DNA from: Halichondria panicea
Taxonomy: Eukaryota > Porifera > Demospongiae > Suberitida > Halichondriidae
Length of the DNA: 64,000 nt
Reading direction: 5' to 3'
Assembly: GCF_963675165.1 (NCBI RefSeq)
Contig: NC_087384.1
Coordinates: 6,965,682-7,029,681, forward strand
Below, piece by piece: positions 34,566 to 44,323 of the stretch. Position numbers and translations under genes: made by a program. The notes beneath the pieces were generated by a model that was given only the letters and a program-made list of their open reading frames with translations, did not search any database and was not told the DNA's origin. Positions within the stretch are counted from its first letter, which is position 1. Every line of letters starts with the position of its first letter.

Positions 34566-34725
34566 GGGGGGGTGGTTGTAGATTGCTTTCTTTGTGCAGT
34601 GTGTTACTACTGGTTTTACATGTGCTCATCTTTTATCCCCTCAGAGTCCACTGTTTATCAACCGTGAGTTGGTGGAGAGGGGCTTTGCTATCTGGAAAGA
34701 AGGGCCATTGGCTAACGAGAGTTGA
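32723..34725 (+). CDS. AKAP1: AKAP1-like mitochondrial KH-Tudor protein
   Basis: Outer-mitochondrial-membrane scaffold that in animals anchors PKA and binds RNA. Exons are 32723-33960, 34011-34078, 34175-34467 and 34645-34725, about 559 aa. The N-terminus is short and basic, with a hydrophobic helix (about 17-38) flanked by WRWWRKRVRR, as expected for mitochondrial anchoring. A KH domain starts near residue 189 with KRVMIQLPRDMVGRFIGKQG; IGKQGRNI is the GxxG loop. A Tudor domain spans the exon 1/2 junction and includes YEVLLVDYGSTVMVPHTAI. The last exon SPLFINRELVERGFAIW matches the end of human AKAP1 (LINRSLVERGLAQW), which separates it from TDRKH. No PKA-anchoring helix was identified by eye. 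Confidence 0.86.
34479..34563. repeat. (TG)n microsatellite
   Basis: About 85 bp of pure TG in AKAP1 intron 3, starting 12 bp after the donor. Confidence 0.97.
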
Positions 34726-34892
34726 TTACTGACAAACGGACTTCCCATTATTTAACACTGTGAAATCTCAACAAATTACGGCAATCATATCACTTGTACT
34801 TATGTCCACTATGTCTGCTAATATTCTGATCACAATGTAAAAACAATCTTTTTTTTTATGAAAAATATACTCTACTTGAAGCATGCTCTTCT

Positions 34893-34906
34893 GACGACCT
34901 TTACCA
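34893..34906 (+). promoter_or_regulatory. Candidate promoter motif GACGACCTTTACCA
   Basis: 14 bp upstream of the B3GLCT start codon and identical to the copy at 30897-30910. Both are followed a little downstream by TAGATCTACAAA. Confidence 0.4.
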
Positions 34907-34919
34907 GTAGATCTACAAA

Positions 34920-37900
34920 ATGAAGGTAGCTGTGTTACTAGTGTTCTGGTGCCTGTGTAGCGACTGTCAAGGTATGGACAGCAGACTACCAGTATATGAT
35001 TGAGTGTTCTTATGTGCAGGCAGTGGTGATGTAGTGATCACTATAGTCACTCCTGATAGCCCGTGGCACACTCAACAAGCTGTCAGGAAACAAGAGCAAT
35101 GGTCCAAGCATGGAGCCACTGTTATCCTCTCTACACAGCTCTCCACTGAGGGGGCTCCTTGGACCCTGACACCACTGCTAGCACCGTACGTGCGTATGTA
35201 GTATATACCCCAGTATAGTGTATGTACTCACGGTCCCTGTGACTAGCCGAGGGCTATGGCAGTGCCTTGTGGTACCCTAGTGTGTGTACTCATGAGCCCC
35301 ACCCCCTATAGACTAGCCGAGGGCTATGGCAGTGCCTTGTGGTTTGTCCTTGTCACTGAATGGACACTAGTGAATGTGGACCAACTAGACACAGCACTCT
35401 CAACCTACGATCCTCACAAAGTAAGTAGTGACTCATTATAACATAATTATTGACTGTACACCCACGTACACCACCCACCCCACACCCACGTACACCACCC
35501 ACCCCACACACACCACCCACCTCACCCACACACACTGCAGGAGTGGTATATTGGTCACAGTGTAGAGGACAGTGAGCCTGTTATTGTGCACCACTTCAAC
35601 ACACCTCACAGTCTAGCCTTTCCCCTACTCCACTCTGGCATTATCCTGTCAGCCCCAGCCCTCAAGAGGTACACACCACACACACACTCACACCACACAC
35701 ACACCCACACCACACACCATGCACACACACTACACCCACACCACACACCATGCACACACACTACACACACACACCACACACACACCACACACCATGCACA
35801 CACACTACACACACACCCACACCACACACCATGCACACACACTACCCACACCACACACCATGCACACACACTACACACACACCACTACTAGGATGGCTAC
35901 ACTATCGGGCAGTTTCAATCCATCCTTCAACATTGACCCAGTATTTGAGGTAAGAGCTACCTCCACACACACACACACTGTCAGTATGTCACTACCATCT
36001 CTGTAGTTCTCCTTGTTCCTCAAGTATCTGCACACTCCAGTGTATAAAGAGCTGCATCCCAGCCCCTCCCCCCCTCACCCTGATGGCCTCCTCCTGACAC
36101 ACCTCCCTGCACTCTGTACCACACCTCTCACTCCACACTGTGCCACTGGAGTCAGTCTGCAACAAAACTGTGTGAGTCACTAGCAAACAATTGGTCCGTT
36201 CTTGCTATGGTGTGTGTTGACTGACTACCCCCGCCCCCTCATACTCTGCAGAGTGGTAGGCTGAATGTGGAGAGTGTGTTCTTCGCTGTCAAGACTTGCG
36301 GAAAGTTCCACAAGACACGCTGTAAGTACAACACCAACTTAACAACTCATGACCCCCACCAAAAAAATAAGCCCATGGTCTTTTATTGAAATTGGAATTT
36401 TGCTCCTCCCAGAAGTTTGATCTGAGCATGTGACAGAGTTTGTCTAGAGCTACAGATTTAATGAAGTAATTGCTCATACTCAGTGCCTGTTGTGTGGGAC
36501 ACGTGGGCAGCCGGCCTGCCTGAGTCATGCATCGGTTACTATAGCGACTTCGCTGATGAGCGGTTCAAGACAACCAGCTTAGGAATTCCAAACACTGAGA
36601 AAGGTTTGTTACCATGGATATGACCCTAACCCTAAATCAGTAATTTCAGGCCCAAATTTTCCATTTTCGGAATTAAAACGTGGGCTATATGTAAGTGGGT
36701 GATATTTCCAAATCAGACGTTTTGTAGCTAAGTTTGAGAGGCCATAACTTGTGTTGCGAATGTCCAATTTCCAACTATTTAGTTGTTTTTTGATAGAGCT
36801 ACATTTGTACACATTTAGTCATGTACTGTATTGCATTGGATGTAGGTCACTGTGGGAAAATGGCAGCCATTTTACAGCTGTTTGAACGTGAGCAGATGAC
36901 TCATGATTGGCTTGTAGTGGCGGATGATGACACTCTACTAAGGTAGTACATGGATTGTAGTGGACAGAGATTTGCCAACCACCACTCATACATGCATATA
37001 GTGTGGATCGTCTGTTGGAGGTGTTGCGTTGCTATGACTCCAGCCGGCCTGTCCTCATGGGAGACCTGTATGGGTACACAGCTCATAGAGTGGGCGGCAG
37101 CAGCTTTGTGTCTGGAGGGGGAAGGTGAGTGCAGTCTAGCAGTTGTTATGTACAATCTTTGGTTAATTATTGATTAACAGCTAGATTGATTATTATCATT
37201 AATCAGGGCCAAAACTGAAAGGGGAAATTATAGTTATTTCGGCTACTTCTGATTCTACAAAATGAATAATTCTAGCACATATCTGAGAAGAAAAAAAGAC
37301 AGAACCTAATCTACCAAAAAGGGAAAGTTGGGTCGTCGCCCGGTTTCCGTGAAACTTCGTTTCACAGAAACCGGGCGACACCCCAATTTGATTATGTACT
37401 TGACAGGAGATTGATGCATTCAAAAGTTAGGGAAATTACTTATTGATTTGTAAAGAAATGAAGAAAAGTCCCCCAAGAGGGAATTGAACCCACGCCTTAT
37501 CTATCATATGATCTATGAAGCCACCACCCTAACCACTAAGCCACTCCCAAGATATTTATAATTATACAGCCTATGGGTTTTAGGCTAAGAAATTATTATT
37601 GTGGTTTTGCTGTTAGGCAATACTCTGTTGCAAGTGCAATACGGCTAATAGCTAGGTACAGTACAGTGTACAGTGTGCATAATCATCAGTATGATGTACA
37701 TATGGCATGACATTGCTCCACCCTACCCCCACACACACCACCCACCCCCACACTGCTAGTATGGTACTAAGCTCTGTGGCTGTGAGAAGTTTTGTGTCGA
37801 CAGGTCAAAGGTGTCCTACCAGGGACTATGCTGATGATATGCTCCTTGGTATGGCTGCTAAATCACTAGGTTGGGACGTAGTCCAATCTCCCTTCTTCCA

Positions 37901-38104
37901 TCAGGTGAGCTCCTGTGATGTCATACGATATCATGTGATGTCATACCCACACAGGACCAGCCAAGGTCCTACCCTCAAGCTGTAATAGAGGCTCAGAAAG
38001 CTGTCTCATTTCATAGACACAGCCCCATGGACCCAGCAACAGTCTATTCTCAATACCTCAGCACTGAACATGAAACACTCAGAGATAAGAAAACTGAACT
38101 TTAA
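34920..38104 (+). CDS. B3GLCT: Beta-1,3-glucosyltransferase (O-fucose elongating)
   Basis: ER enzyme that adds glucose to O-fucose on thrombospondin type 1 repeats. Twelve exons: 34920-34971, 35020-35185, 35312-35420, 35541-35668, 35892-35949, 36007-36171, 36252-36321, 36484-36603, 36846-36942, 37002-37124, 37760-37904, 37955-38104. A signal peptide is in exon 1 (MKVAVLLVFWCLCSDCQ). The N-terminal half is the stem-like pseudo-glycosyltransferase domain. The catalytic GT31 half has ESVFFAVKTCGKFHKTR, YYSDFADE, LGIPNTEKGHCGKMAAIL, the metal-binding DDD in WLVVADDDTLLS, a GGG-containing SFVSGGGSMVLS and DYADDMLLGMAAKSLG, all matching human B3GLCT. The last residues KTEL resemble a KDEL-type ER retrieval signal (human REEL). 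Exon 3 has a partial upstream duplicate. Intron 10 holds a SINE. Confidence 0.94.
35241..35343 (+). repeat. Duplicated 5' part of B3GLCT exon 3
   Basis: Thirty-three bases beginning GACTAGCCGAGGGCTATGGC occur at 35241-35273 and again at 35311-35343, where the acceptor CCTATAG precedes them. The first copy is in the intron and lacks the rest of the exon. Confidence 0.9.
35688..35885. repeat. CA-rich minisatellite
   Basis: Units of about 30-38 bp of type CACCACACACCATGCACACA fill B3GLCT intron 4. They are derived from a CA microsatellite. Confidence 0.85.
36640..36790. repeat. Dispersed intron repeat (family Q)
   Basis: In B3GLCT intron 8, the stretch with GTGGGCTATAT and TAGCTAAGTTTGAGAGGCCA recurs in POLDIP2 intron 6 at about 59320-59395. 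It has no coding capacity. It shares the GGCCATAACTT word with family P. Confidence 0.55.
37335..37560 (-). mobile_element. tRNA-derived SINE with a hairpin tail
   Basis: Read on the minus strand, an A-box-like TGGCTTAGTGGTTAGGGTGG (about 37525-37550) and a B-box GGGTTCAATTCCC (about 37469-37483) are spaced as in a tRNA gene. The ends do not pair as an acceptor stem. A partner copy lies at 54680-54818. Both share a downstream tail containing AAGTACATAATCAA and TTGGGG. Here the tail is followed by a 21-bp stem with a 3-nt loop (37335-37355 and 37359-37379, one mismatch). It is in B3GLCT intron 10. Confidence 0.75.
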
Positions 38105-38516
38105 TTGATGTGCTCAAGAAATAACAACGGCCTGTTATTCAAATTGCCTATAATTATATTCCCCAGTCTCATGCAGTACAGTGTAAACCTAACCCCTATA
38201 TAATTATAAAAGAGAATTTAATGACCAGGGAGCTACATTTAAGCTGAGAGAGGACCTTACATAACAACATTGCTGTAGGATCAGAGACAACATGTGTCTC
38301 TAGCTGATAACTAAGTGCCCACAGTCTCCCCCCTCTACTCTTGTGGTGACATCCCTTACAACTATCTAATTAGTAGCCACCATTATTATTGGAACAAATT
38401 CGTGAAGAATGCTCTAGAATACTCTCTGACGTAATACTTTCTCTGAATCTGATTGGTGGATCAAGATAGAATATAAGGCCAGACCTCGTGGCAGGTGGGC
38501 CATTTTTGCAAACTGG
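38105..38516. other. Intergenic, nothing recognised
   Basis: 3' flank of B3GLCT and 5' flank of the next tentative gene. I see no repeat or coding exon here. Confidence 0.5.
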
Positions 38517-41500
38517 ATGACTAAGGCAAGTATAGTAAGTGTTGTGCAGTGTGTGTGCTACTCTTGTGACTATTCTATCTCTCTCTCTCTCTCTCTTCAT
38601 GTGCAACGGAGGAAGTACCACCATACAATGGACCAACCAACCACTCCATCATCCTGCCACTTGAACAGAAGGAGACCTCCACTGAGTGCTACCTATTCCA
38701 GTGGGTAAGTTACTGTGTGTCCGTTTGTTTTAGTTTTGCAACAACAAATATGTCAAGTACTGGTACGGTAGAGGGGTCAGGTTGTTTTCCATGCACAGAG
38801 GCAAAGGTTAGGCCAAAACTTTCTCTAGGAACACATTTATTTGAGCTTGTGTGCATGGCAGGTGGCCCATTATCTTTGTGTGGCTGGTATCTAGGTTCGT
38901 AGTGCAGAACTAGTTAGTTTTAGTTGCATTGACTGATTAGAGCTTTGTACAGTTGAGTGGTGGGATCATGCCTCAGGGTGATGTAGAGCCTGTGCTAGGC
39001 CCTGCCTTAGGGACTAGCTGTAACCCTGTTGACCTGGTGTTACGATCAGTAAGTCGAGCGTCTTGAGTGATCCTTGCCTTTCAGGAAAACTCAACAGTAT
39101 TGCTCTGTTCAGATTTCTAGATTCCTTGCTTTTGGGATTCTGCCATCGCGTTGCGGTATCGGTAGCCCTGAAGGCATGGGATTTGGAAATCTGAACGGAC
39201 AATACTGCCCAATGGGGGCGTGAGGACGCTTACTGGTGATTGGATCAGGAATGATGCAGGATAGCTACGTTGTCATGACCCGATCGTACCGAGCATGCCA
39301 CAGGTCCTAGCACAGGTTTTATGTTGCTCTGAGACATGATACCATTCACTTTACTGTTCACTGATCCATTCACTCAATTCAGTTACCTTGTTCTGTACTC
39401 TCTAGGGGTGTACAATAGTAAGGTGATTATGGTGGTACAACCTTTGACCTCTCATGGTAATTTGATAATAACATGATTTGAAAGTATTCAGATCTTCAGT
39501 TTTGGTGTATGCAATTTTGTGGTTGTTGGAATGTATGTTGTCAAGGTTGGAAAAACGTTTGCAAAAAATATTAAGGGTACGTACGGTAGGGAGGTCAGGT
39601 TGTTTTCCATGCACAGAAGCAAATTTGAGCTTATGTGCATGGCAGGTGGCCCATTATCTTTGTGTTGCTGGTATCTAGGTTCGTAGTACAGAACTGGTTA
39701 GTTGCATTGAATGACTAGAGTTTTGTACAGTTGAGTGGTGGGATCATGCTTCAGGGTGATGTAGAGCCTGTGCTAGGCCCTGCCTTAGGGACTAGCTGTG
39801 ACCCTGTTGACCTGGTGTTACGATCAGTAAGTCGAGCGTCTTGAGTGATCCTTGCCTTTCGGGAAAACTCAACAGTATTGCTCTGTTCAGATTTCTAGAT
39901 TCCTTGCTTTTGGGATTCTGCCATCGCGTTGCGGTATCGGTAGCCCTGAAGGCATGGGATTTGGAAATCTGAACAGACAATATTGCCCAGTGGGGGCGTG
40001 AGGACACTTACTGGTGATTGGATCAGGAATGATGCAGGGTAGCTACGTTGTCATGACCCGATCGTACCGAGCATGCCACAGGTCCTAGCACAGGTTCTAT
40101 GTTGCTCTGAGACATGATACCATTCACTTTACTGTTCACTGATCCATTCACTCAATTCAGTTACCTTGTTCTGTACTCTCTAGGGGTGTACAATAGTAAG
40201 GTGATTATGGTGGTACAACCTTTGACCTCTCATGGTAATTTGATAATAACATGATTTGAAAGTATTCAGATCTTCAGTTTTGGTGTATGCAATTTTGTGG
40301 TTGTTGGAATGTATGTTGTCAAGGTTGGAAAAACGTTTGCAAAAATATTAAGGGTACGTACGGTAGGGAGGTCAGGTTGTTTTCCATGCACAGAAGCAAA
40401 TTTGAGCTTATGTGCATGGCAGGTGGCCCATTATCTTTGTGTTGCTGGTATCTAGGTTCGTAGTACAGAACTAGTTAGTTGCATTGAATGACTAGAGCTT
40501 TGTACAGTTGAGTGGTGGGATCATGCTTCAGGGTGATGTAGAGCCTGTGCTAGGCCCTGCCTTAGGGACTAGCTGTGACCCTGTTGACCTGGTGTTACGA
40601 TCAGTAAGTCGAGCGTCTTGAGTGATCCTTGCCTTTCGGGAAAACTCAACAGTATTGCTCTGTTCAGATTTCTAGATTCCTTGCTTTTGGGATTCTGCCA
40701 TCGCGTTGCGGTATTGGTAGCCCTGAAGGCATGGGATTTGGAAATCTGAACAGACAATATTGCCCAGTGGGGGCGTGAGGACACTTACTGGTGATTGGAT
40801 CAGGAATGATGCAGGGTAGCTACGTTGTCATGACCCGATCGTACCGAGCATGCCACAGGTCCTAGCACAGGTTCTATGTTGCTCTGAAACATGATACCAT
40901 TCACTTTACTGTTCACTGATCCATTCACTCAATTCAGTTACCTTGTTCTGTACTCTCTAGGGGTGTACAATAGTAAGGTGATTATGGTGGTACAACCTTT
41001 GACCTCTCACGGTAATTTGATAATAACATGATTTGAAAGTATTCAGATCTTCAGTTTTGGTGTATGCAATTTTGTGGTTGTTGGAATGTGTGTTGTCAAG
41101 GTTGGAAAAACGTTGCAAAAAATATTAAGGGTACGTACGGTAGGGAGGTCAGGTTGTTTTCCATGCACAGAAGCAAATTTGAGCTTATGTGCATGGCAGG
41201 TGGCCCATTATCTTTGTGTTGCTGGTATCTAGGTTCGTAGTACAGAACTAGTTAGTTGCATTGAATGACTAGAGCTTTGTACAGTTGAGTGGTGGGATCA
41301 TGCTTCAGGGTGATGTAGAGCCTGTGCTAGGCCCTGCCTTAGGGACTAGCTGTGACCCTGTTGACCTGGTGTTACGATCAGTAAGTCGAGCGTCTTGAGT
41401 GATCCTTGCCTTTCGGGAAAACTCAACAGTATTGCTCTGTTCAGATTTCTAGATTCCTTGCTTTTGGGATTCTGCCATCGCGTTGCGGTATCGGTAGCCC

Positions 41501-42335
41501 TGAAGGCATGGGATTTGGAAATCTGAACAGACAATATTGCCCAGTGGGGGCGTGAGGACACTTACTGGTGATTGGATCAGGAATGATGCAGGGTAGCTAC
41601 GTTGTCATGACCCGATCGTACCGAGCATGCCACAGGTCCTAGCACAGGTTCTATGTTGCTCTGAGACATGATACCATTCACTTTACTGTTCACTGATCCA
41701 TTCACTCAATTCAGTTACCTTGTTCTGTACTCTCTAGGGATGTACAATAGTAAGGTGATTATGGTGGTACAACCTTTGACCTCTCATGGTAATTTTTCTG
41801 GTGATATAATAACTTGGTTTGATGTGTTTGGTGGTTTCATTTGTTGAATCTTCAGTTGTTCGGTGGATTCAGATCTTCAGTTGTTATGTTGTGTTTCGGT
41901 AGATGCAATTGTTGTGGTGGTTGTTGGAATGTATTGTCAAGGCTGGTTGTGTTGTCCAACCAGTCGATGGTTGCAATGCACACACACAGGCACTGGTTAT
42001 ACTCACCTATTGCTCACCTATTGCTCTCTCTTTCAGCCAACAAATACTGTGTACTTGTAACACAAAATTGCTCTCTTTCAGCCAACAATACTGTGTACTT
42101 TATAACATAAAATTGCTCTCTTTCAGCCAGTTTGCAATAACTTATATTTTACTTGATTTCTTTTCTTTAGGTTAGCACAGCACAGAACAGAACATTCCAA
42201 TGGTTCAGTAGCAGCAGCGGTTGGTTCATAAATTTTAGTGTATCTATTATTGTCATTCTAATAGGACAAGAAGGATGGATGGATGGACACAGCAACTGGA
42301 GACCCTACCCATGCAGCTACACCCAAACAAACTGA
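38517..42335 (+). CDS. Tentative small spliced membrane protein, unknown
   Basis: Three exons keep one open frame, all with phase 0 junctions: 38517-38534 (donor GTAAGT), 38612-38704 (donor GTAAGT) and 42171-42335 (acceptor TTTCTTTAG). The product would be about 91 aa. The middle exon reads EVPPYNGPTNHSIILPLEQK and ETSTECYLFQW. The last begins VSTAQNRTFQWF and has one hydrophobic stretch, WFINFSVSIIVILIG. No family is recognised. The 3.5-kb second intron is made mostly of the 777-bp tandem array. The first exon is very short, so the start is uncertain; a non-coding host transcript is an equal possibility. Confidence 0.3.
38757..41790. repeat. 777-bp tandem repeat, four copies
   Basis: Copies start near GTAC(GTAC)GGTAG: 38757, 39578, 40355 and 41132. 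Corresponding sites in copies 2-4 are exactly 777 bp apart. Copies 2-4 differ by only a few bases. Copy 1 is more divergent and has about 45 extra bases near its start. Copy 4 is cut short at about 41790. Each unit contains a stem-loop of about 115 nt (39095-39208, 39873-39986, 40650-40763, 41427-41540). Short minus-strand frames inside repeat with the unit and are not taken as genes. Confidence 0.93.
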
Positions 42336-42348
42336 CCCCGGCCGGCCC

Positions 42349-42488
42349 TGATCATCCAGCAACTGACAGCCTCCTAGACCTCGCCCATACAGACTGATCA
42401 TCCAGCAACTGACAGCCTCCTAGACCTCGCCCATACAGACTGATCATCCAGCAACTGACAGCCTCCTAGACCCCGCCCATACAGACTG
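42349..42488. repeat. 46-bp repeat, three copies
   Basis: Three direct copies starting TGATCATCCAGCAACTGACA, at 42349, 42395 and 42441, nearly identical. They lie in the gene-free stretch 42336-42791, which otherwise holds only AT-rich DNA and the 3' end of the next gene. Confidence 0.93.
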
Positions 42489-42791
42489 AAGGACTTATCA
42501 GTGCCTAATTAACTAGCATTGCATAATTGTTATTCGTACAAAATAGACAACATTATTTTTTATTAGTGTATATAGACTAATATAGAGTCTGCAATTATCT
42601 TATTGACATTGGTTTACTACATGTAACAAAGTTATCTCACATGATATGGAGTGTGAAGTCATCTTGCCTACCACAAATTACGAGACCAGCCCCACCCATC
42701 ACATGCTACTAATTAAAAGTCATTTAAAATTTACTTTAATTAATGTTTATTATGTTTGATACAGTGAATAATATTATAATGATAATTATAG

Positions 42792-44191
42792 TTAATGAGT
42801 GGAGGTGAGTAGTTCCCTCTGAGCCGACTGCCAACCTGTGCAGTGTGTGGAGTAATACAACTCAAACACACTATTCCTCACCTTGTAGTAAGAATGAGAC
42901 CACCTCGGCATGATTGTAGGAGGTACATTCAGCCATACTGCCACGCTCCCTCCTCCCTCTCACATGCCGCTCCTTGTTGCCACAGTAACCAGAAGTGTAG
43001 CCATGACGACTGTCGTTCTGTCTCCCATTATAGTTATTCTTGTGTCCTCCTCTCCCTCTCTTTGAGGGCTGGCTCTGGTAGACATTGGGTGGACACACAC
43101 TCTTAGATTGTTTGTTTCTCCTCCTGCGTACGATTGTATAACCTTCTCTGCTTATGTTCTCTCTGCAGAGACCCTCTACAGAGCTAGAGGCTGTGCTGCT
43201 ATCCACTGCTGTACACTGTGGTCCCTGTATAGACGCTGTGCTGCTATCCACTGCTGTACACTGTGGTCCCTGTATAGAGGCTGTGCTGCTATCCACTGCT
43301 GTACACTGTGGTCCCTGTATAGACGCTGTGCTGCTATCCACTGCTGTACACTGTGGTCCCTGTATAGACGCTGTGCTGCTATCCACTGCTGTACACTGTG
43401 GTCCCTGTATAGACGCTGTGCTGCTATCCACTGCTGTACACTGTGGTCCCTGTATAGAGGCTGTGCTGCTATCCACTGCTGTACACTGTGGTCCCTGTAT
43501 AGAGGCTGTGCTGCTATCCACTGCTGTACACTGTGGGGTGGATATTGTTTGATCTTGGGGTGGGTGGTCTTGCAATATATCACCACTTGACGTCTGTTTC
43601 TCATCACATTGATTGGAGGTAGGATTGGGGCTCCCGTCACTATGTAACTCTATAACATTGTCACCATGTAACTCAGTAGTGGTCACGCCTCCCTCTCCAT
43701 CGCCACAGGCCAGCTCCTCCAGTAGTGACTGCAACTGTATCACTACAGCCTCTTCAGTGGATATGGACACTTCACACGTGCTTACAGAGGATTGCAATAC
43801 AGCAAAGTCATCATCTGGTAGCTCTGATATTTGCCTAGCACACTCTTTAGCTGTTGTCAACTGCAGAAAGAGGTGGGGGGTCAGTGCTATAGTGCAGTGG
43901 TATAGTGGTGGGGGGGGTCAGTGCTATAGTGCAGTGGTAGGGGGTCAGTGCTGTAATGGTGGGGGAGGAGGGGTCAGTGCTATAGTGCAGTGGTATAGTG
44001 GTGGGGGGGTCAGTGCTATAGTGCAGTGGTAGGGAGTCAGTGCTGTAGTGGTGGGGGGTCAGTGCTATACGTACCTGTATGCCTGCTGATGGGTCCAGGG
44101 AGTCTAGCAAAGAGTCATAAGCTGCTAGGAAGCTGTCAGTATCACCATGGCGCAGAGCTTGTCCCAGTCTGAAGCAAGAGATGATGTCCAT
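42792..44191 (-). CDS. Unknown protein with a 15-residue perfect repeat and an RG-rich tail
   Basis: Three exons in coding order: 44075-44191, 42882-43860 and 42792-42835; about 380 aa. The N-terminal about 90 residues are ordinary and possibly helical (MDIISCFRLGQALRHGDTDS, QLTTAKECARQISELPDDD, VVIQLQSLLEELACGDGE). Then come eight units of PQCTAVDSSTASIQG, encoded by a 45-bp minisatellite. A basic Arg/Gly/Asn-rich region follows (GYTIVRRRRNKQSKS, SKRGRGGHKNNYNGRQ, RHVRGRRERG), suggesting RNA binding, and a short C-terminus SFLLQGWQSAQRELLTSTH. I do not recognise the family. It is head-to-head with CDIPT, 132 bp apart. Confidence 0.7.
43184..43536 (-). repeat. 45-bp coding minisatellite, eight units
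   Basis: Eight units inside the coding exon. The only recurring difference between units is GCG versus GCC for the same Ala, so all units encode the same peptide. The length keeps frame on both strands, producing several spurious open frames. Confidence 0.95.
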
Positions 44192-44323
44192 TATTTTGTG
44201 AGTAGGGGGAGGGGCTGTTTCTAAGCGTACACTTTTCAGTTTATTATCATATCGCTCATTACCAAATCACCACAAGTAAACAAAAAAATATTTAGCTCTG
44301 CATTGTCTCGCTGCTGCTTGGAA

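Noticed and set aside
37468-37552. A functional tRNA gene on the minus strand
   Set aside because: A- and B-box words are present, but the two ends do not pair as an acceptor stem, and a second copy shares the non-tRNA tail, so a SINE fits better.
38757-41790. A repeated minus-strand protein of about 71 residues in each 777-bp unit
   Set aside because: The frame repeats only because the unit repeats, starts at a non-homologous point in copy 1, and resembles no known domain; part of it overlaps the stem-loop arms.
43108-43640. Genes on the other frames of the 45-bp repeat
   Set aside because: The unit length keeps all frames open; only the minus frame continues into spliced, non-repetitive coding sequence.
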